Origin: JAQVYB01 sp964490935
GTDB taxonomy: Bacteria; Verrucomicrobiota; Kiritimatiellia; RZYC01
Direction: 5' to 3'
DNA length: 64,000 bases
NCBI GenBank assembly: GCA_964490935.1
Contig: CAZBEO010000003.1
Coordinates: 27,538-91,537 of the forward strand
The number at the start of each line of letters is the position of its first letter. Within the stretch, counting starts at the first letter, position 1. The notes beneath the pieces are model-generated. The model saw nothing but the letters and a program-made list of their open reading frames with translations, did not search any database and was not told where the DNA came from. Below are positions 57,609 through 64,000 of the stretch, one piece after another. The translations under genes and the position numbers were made by a program.

Positions 57609-60600
57609 ATGAAACAGGTGTTGTGGCTTTTGTTGTGCTGTGTTTTTTCCATGACGCTGTATGCGGAGGAGGAAGACCTTTCCAGCTATGGAAAGAAGTG
57701 GGATGACCTTCAGAAGAAATGGGATACCGAAGAAGCGCGGCACGATCGTAAGATGCAGGACATCGAGGCCAATGCTCCGCCGAGTCAACGGCAGCAGCTT
57801 CTGAATGAGGAAAACGCCCGCTTCAAAAACACCGACCGCGCCCTGGCACGCGAGCGCGAAGCGATTCATCAGAAGGTCGGCGATGAAGTGAACCGCCGTA
57901 TGGGCGAGGACGATCTCGACTTCACGGGCGGTACGCGCGCAAACGACGAAAAACATCGTGGGCGCAAAGGCGACAGCGATATGGGCGGAAGCGACAAGGC
58001 CGCCCGCACCGCCAAAGAGGTGCTCGATGAGATGGGCATCAAAGTAAAAACGAAGGAAACCCCCAGCACCGTGGAGTTCGGCGATGGCTTTGAACTGACC
58101 ATCAACAAACAGGACCCGCTCGGGAAAACCGGTACTTCGGGGCGGCAGACCGAAATCGGCGTGAAGGCGCAGAACAAGGAAACCTACGTCAGCGCGACGA
58201 TGGACGATAAGCAGCCCGCCCGCAAACACGTCGAGACCCTGGATGATGCCAAGAAGGCGCGCCACGGAATAGCGGACAATGATCCGCAGCTCATGGCCAA
58301 GGGTACCCAAAAGGCCATGAACAATGCCAACGTGACCGATTCCGATCTGCAACAGGTGATCCACGACAACAAACTCAATGAAACGCCCGACTCCTTTCGT
58401 GAAAAACTGGAAAAAATGAAGGGCGGAACCCCGCCGGAAGACATTGGCCTTTCGTCGGGCGACATGGACAAAATGAAGCAGGCCTGTTCCGACACGCTCG
58501 ACAAGGCCACCGAACGCTCGAAACGCGTGGCCAAGGCTGAAATCGATGGTGCCGAGTCCAAGCTGCGCGGCCTCGAAAATTCGAGTGATCCGGCCAAACG
58601 CGCCGAAGGAAAAAAACTGCGCGAACAGCTCGCCGACTCGCGCGAACGTGTGAAGGCCACCGAACAGGTGAATGAAAATCTCAAAAAGAATCCGCCCGAA
58701 CCAAAAAAAGTCGAAAAAGCGCCAGAAACTCCTGAAAAAGTGACGCAAAAACCAGAAAAAGCGCCGGAAACGCCCGAAAAACAGAAAAAAACCGCCGATG
58801 CCGACGCGCAAAAGGCCAAAACTGACACTCCGGATACTCAAAAGCCCAAAACGGAGGCACCCGACACGCAAAAACCAAAAACGGACGCCCCAGAAGTTGG
58901 CAAACCCCGCACGGATGCGCCCGAGGTTGGGAAGCCCAAAACGGATGCGCCTGAGGTAGGGAAGCCAAAAACCGAGGTGCCCGAGGTGGGAAAACCTCGC
59001 ACGGACACACCGGAAGTTGGCAAACCCCGCACCGACGCGCCCGAGGTTGGGAAGCCCAAAACGGATGCGCCTGAGGTAGGGAAGCCAAAAACCGAGGNNN
59101 NNNNNNNNNNNNNNNNNNNNNNNNNNNNNNNNNNNNNNNNNNNNNNNNNNNNNNNNNNNNNNNNNNNNNNNNNNNNNNNNNNNNNNNNNNNNNNNNNCCC
59201 GCACCGACGCGCCTGAGGTTGGGAAGCCCAAAACGGATGCGCCTGAGGTAGGGAAGCCAAAAACCGAGGTGCCCGAGGTGGGAAAACCTCGCACGGACAC
59301 ACCGGAAGTTGGCAAACCCCGCACCGACGCGCCTGAGGTTGGGAAGCCCAAAACGGATGCGCCTGAGGTAGGCAAGCCTCGTACGGACGTGCCGGAAGTC
59401 GGCAAGCCTCGCACGGATGCACCGGAGGTTGGCAAGCCTCGTACGGATGCGCCTGAAGTCGGTAAGCCGCGCACGGATGCACCGGAGGTTGGCAAGCCGC
59501 GCACGGATACACCAGGCGGTGGCAAGCCGGGGATAGGGAGTAAAGTTATGGGGGGTATTGATGGGGCGGGCGATGTGATTGATGCCATCGACAAGACCAC
59601 AACCTACGTGGAAGGCGCGATAGAGGGCGATCCCGCCAAAATGGCCTCCACGATTGTCGGGCAAGATACCTCCGAGCGGGTGAGGATGAAGAATGCGGAG
59701 GAGTGGGCGAAGGAGGAAGGCGACGCCTTTGAGGCTCGCGACCAAGAGGTGCGCTCGGAGTTGAAGGCGAAGCTGCGTCGTAAAGGGGCGGACGATACAG
59801 AGGCCGAAAGCGCCATGAAGAAGTGGGATTCAGGGGACCGGGAGGGCTTCCGTGAGGACGTGGAGGCGATCAAAGAGAAGGGGGTGGAAGATACCAAACC
59901 GCGCGGCTTCGCAGTGGATGGTGAGTTGCAGGAAGAGGATGGCATCGGCGAGCGACTGACAGAAGGTGCCAAGCAAACGGGGAAATATGTGGATGCGTTT
60001 TTCGGAGGTACGGTCCAGCGTACGGAAGAATCGGTTAAAGAGCGCGACGGCCTTAACAGCGAGCATGATCAAACCGTGGACTCCATGAAGGGCGAGATGG
60101 ATGGCGAGATCGTGCAGAAGTTGCAACGCAAGGGGGCCGATTATAAGGAAGCCCGCGAGGCCGTGGATGCCAAAAATCAGGGCGACAGCACGAAATACAA
60201 TGAGCTGCGCGAACGAGTTCGGAGCAACGAGGATACAGAGAAGAGTGAGCATGCGGTGGATGCAAGCGGGCGTACGGCAACTTACGAGGCATCGGATTAT
60301 GTGGATGACGCCATTGATAACGTCAAGACCGGCGCGGAAGGTGCCGGTGCCACCATTCTGAAACCGGCCACCATGTATAATGAATACAAGGATCGCAAAG
60401 AGGCCGAGGTGTCCCGCGAAATGCAACTCGAAAGCAAGTATTATAAGACGCTGCGCGAAAACAATGCGTCCCCGAGTGAAGCCCGCGAGGCGGCGCGTGC
60501 CTATGCCGAGGGCGATCCCGAGCCGCTGCATAAACTCACCAGCGAACTCAAGGAGCGCAAAGAGGCCGAACGGCAGGAACGCAGTAATCAGAAGGCGGAA

Positions 60601-61671
60601 AAAGAGGACAACTCGGACGAGGATTGGGGTGCCGATGAGCCTTGGAGCAAAGGCGAAAAGTCGTCGGGTGGTGATCTGCGCTCGGAGGAGGGACGCTCGC
60701 CGAATGATGGAAAGTATACGGACTGGACCGGCAACACCGGAAACGATTTGCTGAATCAGATGATCGGCGGGATCGAGAAGGATCGTTATAAAGGGTCAAA
60801 GGCAGCGCTAGACTTCAATGAGCGGCAAAACGAGATGAGGGTCGCATCCACTTCGGGTGATGCGGCGGTGGATCAGGCGGATCAGCAGCGCGATAGCGCC
60901 GTACAGCAGGCGGATGCCGATCACCGCGAGGCCATGAACAAGACCACCGACCAGGACCGGGCCGATAGTTGGGGCAGCGCCTTGGGTACCGGCCTCGCCG
61001 AAGGCATCAATTCCGGTGCCGCCGCCATGGGTGCCGCTATTGCCAGCGGCATGAAGGCCGCCATTTTTAATGAGAACCGAAAAGACGGAAACGACTCGGG
61101 TGATGGCGGCGGGGAAGGCGCAGCGCCGGGAGAGGAAGGCGCGGCCCCGGCGGGTGGCGGCGGCGGTGGCGGTGGTGCTCCGGCAGAAAATCAAGTGGCG
61201 GCGGCCCCGGCGGGCGGCGGTGAAGGAGCAAAAGCGGCCCCGGCACCCGCACCGGCGGGACAGGCCGCCGCAGCAGGCGGACAGCGACTGCCCTCCAAGG
61301 CAACGGGATCGCCCTCCGGTGCCATTTATTGTCCGAAATGCGGAGGAACGAGTTTTGGCCCGTATGAAAAAATTGTGGGACCTCAGGGGCAGTCCGGCTC
61401 CGATCGCCGCTGTCTGAAGTGCGGGCACATGGGCGGGAACTTGGGTGTCCCTCCGGCAAAAACGGTAGCCAAGGCCACGCCCGTACCGAAAAAAGCAGCC
61501 ACCGCAACGTGTCCGCGGTGTGGTGCGGTTACGTCCAAGGCCTCGAACACGCCGCTGTGCCTGCGTTGTTGCAGTCAGGTGGCGCTTGATCGGGGTATGC
61601 AGCGGGCGGCGGAGAATAAAGGGCAAAAACGCACGCCGCGTGACGCGCAATGGTACGGGGTCTGCCCATGA
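57609..61671 (+). CDS. Long Lys/Glu/Pro-repeat secreted protein with C-terminal zinc ribbons (broken by gap)
   Basis: The gene starts at ATG 57609 with a signal peptide (MKQVLWLLLCCVFSMTLYAE). About 360 residues of charged helix follow (KKWDDLQKKWDTEEARHDRK), then a Thr/Pro/Lys region with TPDTQKPKTEAP units. A run of 10-residue PEVGKP(K/R)T(D/E)x repeats comes next. A 100-N gap interrupts it at 59098; the frame after the gap differs by one base, as expected when the gap length is arbitrary, so I treat both parts as one gene. After the repeats come a ~450-residue charged helical part, a Gly/Ala/Glu-rich stretch and two zinc-ribbon pairs: CPKCGG with CLKCGH, and CPRCGA with CLRCCSQ. The function is unknown; a surface or periplasmic structural protein is likely. 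Zinc ribbons on an exported protein are odd. Confidence 0.7.
58884..59515. repeat. 30-base coding repeats arranged in 120-base higher-order units, with gap
   Basis: Each 30-base unit encodes PEVGKP(K/R)T(D/E)x. Four variants follow in fixed order (KTD-A, KTE-V, RTD-T, RTD-A), making a 120-base higher-order unit that is nearly identical before and after the 59098-59197 gap. Collapse of this array explains the gap. Confidence 0.88.
59098..59197. other. Assembly gap (100 N)
   Basis: Exactly 100 Ns lie inside the 30-base coding repeat array; the true length is unknown and the reading frame changes across it. Confidence 0.98.
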
Positions 61672-61851
61672 CAGCCCATTCATCTTTCTTTGAGCTCTAT
61701 GCGCTCTTTGTGGTGAATGGTAGCGGTGCACGAGCAAGATTTATGATGAAAGCGGAGTAGAGTATGTTTCTTCGGTGATTATTTCGTTGAATTTGTTAGA
61801 TGAAACGAGAAGGATGTGCATAGAACAAAAGGCTAAGGAGGCGGGCGGATC
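61672..61851. repeat. Intergenic region with dispersed repeat, copy 6
   Basis: At about 61683-61725 TTTGAGCTCTATGCGCTCTT and GTGGTGAATGGTAGCGG match the copies at 858 and 38712. The rest is A/T-rich leader of the next gene with AAGGAGG ten bases before its start. Confidence 0.65.
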
Positions 61852-62496
61852 ATGAGGATACAACGATTGCATCAGGCGTTGGCGTGGATGGTTCTGGCAG
61901 GTGGTGCACTGGCGCTGGCTGGCTGCTGTTGCGGCGGCGGCGGTGGTGGCGGTAGCAGCAGGTCCACCTCGCCGGGCACGTATTACGGACCGGAGACGGC
62001 CAAAGGCGTGCGGGTGTATATCTCGCCGGAATCGAAAGGCAAGCATGCTCAGCAGATTCGCCGGGTGGCGGTGCTGCCCTTCAAAGGCCCCACAGAACAC
62101 ATCGGCATATCGGTGTCCGATATGTTTGTGACGGAAGTCTTGCAGTCGGGCCGCTACGAGCTGGTCGAACGCAGTCAGATGGCGAAAGTGCTGGGCGAAA
62201 CGGAGCTGGCGCTTTCCGGGCTGACCTCCTCGCAGGCGGCGGAGGTGGCGCAGATGATCGGAGCCGAAGGCGTGATCATTGGCAGTGTTTCCGAGTATGA
62301 AATGATCGCACTGAGCGGCAAGACGTTTCCCTCGGTGGGCATCAGCGCCCGCCTGATCGATGCCGATACCGGCAAGATCGTTTGGAGTGCGGATTTTGCG
62401 GATCGCGGCGACAGTAAAGGCATGACCCTTTCCGAACAGGCGCGCAACGTGGTGCACAGCATGATCAGCGCGCTCTATCACGAATGGAACCAATGA
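61852..62496 (+). CDS. CsgG-like lipoprotein, 214 aa
   Basis: The signal (LHQALAWMVLAGGALALAGC) ends in lipobox LAGC and is followed by CC and a Gly-rich linker. The CsgG-type domain has IRRVAVLPFKGPTEHIGISV, VTEVLQSGRYELVERSQMAK and GAEGVIIGSVSEYEMIAL, then SARLIDADTGKIVWSADF. It is shorter than the CsgG-like protein at 40.9 kb. The next gene starts 17 bases later, so they probably share a transcript. It may form part of an envelope assembly with the repeat protein upstream. No curli genes are present. Confidence 0.82.
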   Translation: MRIQRLHQALAWMVLAGGALALAGCCCGGGGGGGSSRSTSPGTYYGPETAKGVRVYISPESKGKHAQQIRRVAVLPFKGPTEHIGISVSDMFVTEVLQSGRYELVERSQMAKVLGETELALSGLTSSQAAEVAQMIGAEGVIIGSVSEYEMIALSGKTFPSVGISARLIDADTGKIVWSADFADRGDSKGMTLSEQARNVVHSMISALYHEWNQ

Positions 62497-62513
62497 CCAA
62501 CGGGAGATACGCC

Positions 62514-63449
62514 ATGAAAAAAGGTGGATGGATGGCGGCATTCGCCGCCGCAGGATTGATCGGCTTGCTGATGGGTTGCGGAACCACGAATCCCGCCACG
62601 ACAGCCTACGTTCCCCAAGACGATCCCACGCTCTATGTCGCGTCGTATGCGCCAGCGGCGGACCTTTTCGCCGGGGTGAACCGAGGCAATCTGCCCCGCA
62701 TGATGATGATCATCGATGAAAAGGCACTGGGCACCATTCCCACCTCGGAAGTCGAGTCCATGGGCCAGCAGATTCTCACGGAAAATCATATTCCCGTGGT
62801 GGACCAGGATATGGTGCGCGCCGATCAGGCCCGCCGAAAACAACTCCTGAAAATGGCGGGTGACGATCGCGGCGCAGCCTCGGTCGGCCTGCAGTTCGGT
62901 GCCGATGTGACGGTGGTGGGTGAGGCCGTGGTTAAGCCATCGGCCCGACGCATCGCGGAAAGCAATCTGCGCAATTACCAGGCGGTCGTGACCCTTCGTT
63001 CCATCCGCACGGATAACGCCGCCGTACTGGCTTCGGCCTCCGAAACGATTTCCATCATCGCCCTGGAAGATGTCACGGGCAGTTCGAAGGCGCTCAAAAA
63101 AGCGGCTGCTAAAGTCATGGAAGACCTGCTCCCGAAAACCGTACGCGCCTGGCAAAAGGCCGGGGGACAGCCCGCGAAGTTCGAGCACCGCATCATGCTG
63201 ACCGTGGGTGGGACGGACCAGATTTGGAAGGTGAAGGCCCTGCGTGACCGCCTGCGCGAGGATACGCGCAGTCTGCAGAATGTCACCCAGCGCACGTACA
63301 TGGCGGGCGTGGTGGTTTTCGAGATGGACTCAGCGCTCCCGGCGGAGGAACTCGCCGAGGAACTCGTGATCCGCGCACCGGAAGGACTCAAGATGCAGGT
63401 GCTTTCCGTTGAGACGGGCAATATTGACATGAAGGCCCTGGACGGCTGA
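62514..63449 (+). CDS. Lipoprotein with CsgG/FlgT-like fold pattern, 311 aa
   Basis: ATG 62514 is chosen, with GGGAG about 9 bases upstream; an earlier in-frame start overlaps the previous gene. The signal (GWMAAFAAAGLIGLLMGCGT) has lipobox LMGC. The mature protein has RMMMIIDEKALGTIPTSEVE, GQQILTENHIPVVDQDMVRA and GLQFGADVTVVGEAVVKPSA, an arrangement seen in FlgT/CsgG-like periplasmic lipoproteins, though the match is loose. It follows the CsgG-like lipoprotein by 17 bases and precedes another secreted gene by 28. The role is unknown, possibly envelope or flagellar accessory. Confidence 0.72.
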   Translation: MKKGGWMAAFAAAGLIGLLMGCGTTNPATTAYVPQDDPTLYVASYAPAADLFAGVNRGNLPRMMMIIDEKALGTIPTSEVESMGQQILTENHIPVVDQDMVRADQARRKQLLKMAGDDRGAASVGLQFGADVTVVGEAVVKPSARRIAESNLRNYQAVVTLRSIRTDNAAVLASASETISIIALEDVTGSSKALKKAAAKVMEDLLPKTVRAWQKAGGQPAKFEHRIMLTVGGTDQIWKVKALRDRLREDTRSLQNVTQRTYMAGVVVFEMDSALPAEELAEELVIRAPEGLKMQVLSVETGNIDMKALDG

Positions 63450-63477
63450 CGTCCAACGGCAACCGGGAGGAAAACTC

Positions 63478-64000
63478 ATGCGGAAACTAGAAATGGCTTT
63501 GGGTCGTCGGGCGCTTTCGTTGCGTTGCGGGACCGGTTGGGTGCTTGTGGCAGGACTGTTGCTGTGCGTGGCATTCGAGGTGCGGGCCGCCTCCGAAACC
63601 GCCGCCCTGCTGGATGCCTTTTACACCTATGATCTCTTCGAACAGACGGTCTCGGCCACCCTCTCCCTTGTGCCGGATCTCTCGACAGAAGAGCAGCGCC
63701 AGATCACCGAAAGCAACGGGCAGTGGCTTTCCTTCTCCATGAAAAAACTGCGCGACCGGATGAGCCGTCGACTCAGCCGGGATCCCAAGGCCGCGTTCGG
63801 CACTTTCGTGGCCGACTATACCGAGGCCGAAAAATCCAATGACGAACGCTACCTGCGTGAGCTGAGTGAGGCCGTTGGCCTGCATCCCGAACCGCAGTCT
63901 TTCACCGAACTGCGTACGCGCTATGGACAAGAACAACTGGCCCCGCAAATCGCCTATTGCGCCCGCTACATCAGCGAGGTGGAAACTTGGCTCGATGTGA
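63478..64000 (+). CDS. Secreted protein, 3' end outside window
   Basis: GGGAGG lies 8 bases before ATG 63478. The first ~40 residues contain a signal peptide (TGWVLVAGLLLCVAFEVRAA). The following 134 residues are helical (ASETAALLDAFYTYDLFEQT, STEEQRQITESNGQWLSFSM) with no motif I recognise. The frame is open to the window edge. It is probably in one operon with the two lipoproteins upstream. Confidence 0.72.
   Translation, partial: MRKLEMALGRRALSLRCGTGWVLVAGLLLCVAFEVRAASETAALLDAFYTYDLFEQTVSATLSLVPDLSTEEQRQITESNGQWLSFSMKKLRDRMSRRLSRDPKAAFGTFVADYTEAEKSNDERYLRELSEAVGLHPEPQSFTELRTRYGQEQLAPQIAYCARYISEVETWLDV

Noticed and set aside
58884..59515. CRISPR-like 30-base repeats
   Set aside because: The units are contiguous, coding and lack spacers; they encode a decapeptide repeat.
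57552..59600. 682-codon minus-strand frame opposite the repeat protein
   Set aside because: It is the antisense reading of the PEVGKP repeats (GLPTSGASVRGLPTS text), has no ribosome-binding site, and crosses the gap only because Ns were translated.

Overview
The window is a 64 kb piece of a draft bacterial genome with two 100-N assembly gaps (43986-44085 and 59098-59197), both inside tandem repeats. I infer Verrucomicrobiota, most likely the Kiritimatiellota side. The reasons are the many secreted FG-GAP/VCBS, LamG and SHD1-like proteins, the endings with EF-hand-like 'EEYIADTNP' motifs, a tiny basic protein, and intergenic spaces full of degenerate palindromic repeats. No rRNA or tRNA gene was seen, so the taxonomy is not proven. 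The cell is probably Gram-negative (outer-membrane barrels, lipoproteins) and flagellated.

Layout. (1) 1-515: truncated secreted protein. (2) 1.27-4.45 kb: compact cassette with a 59-residue peptide carrying a YxxP motif, an HPr-kinase-like P-loop protein, a PqqD-like protein and a radical SAM/SPASM enzyme. This reads as an unassigned RiPP (ribosomally made, modified peptide) locus. (3) 4.85-11.3 kb: TspO, then a minus-strand type III restriction-modification operon (res, a DUF1016/PDDEXK nuclease, mod) joined by overlapping codons. (4) 11.8-19.1 kb: minus-strand operon of C25 gingipain-type protease, NTP_transf_5 nucleotidyltransferase, VCBS-repeat protein, polytopic GT-C-like membrane protein and S24/S26 signal-peptidase-like protein. 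As far as I know, HprK-like, PqqD, NTP_transf_5 and S26 proteins recur together in peptide-modification and exopolysaccharide/exosortase loci, so regions 2 and 4 may be one system split by the restriction island. (5) 19.4-36.2 kb: LytS/LytTR two-component pair, then six secreted proteins including a 2,484-residue giant, mostly with overlapping or closely spaced genes. (6) 36.3-48.9 kb: small barrel, PUR-alpha-like protein, dihydropyrimidinase, DUF4214-like protein, NusG paralogue, receiver protein, CsgG-like lipoprotein, ruvA, rplS, rnhB, a lipoprotein, a GNAT-deacetylase fusion, a porin-like protein and a TPR protein. (7) 49.2-57.2 kb: flagellar export operon fliO-fliP-fliQ-fliR-flhB-flhA-flhF-flhG plus a small membrane protein, with a good sigma-54 promoter match upstream. 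(8) 57.6-64 kb: a huge Lys/Glu/Pro repeat protein with C-terminal zinc ribbons, broken by a gap, then two lipoproteins and a truncated secreted protein.

The most unusual theme is that several unrelated short repeat families sit inside open reading frames without breaking them: in the HprK-like gene (C-terminus), the radical SAM gene (linker), the DUF1016 gene (three palindromes) and the nucleotidyltransferase gene (two palindromes). This recalls Rickettsia palindromic elements but involves at least four different families in one short region.
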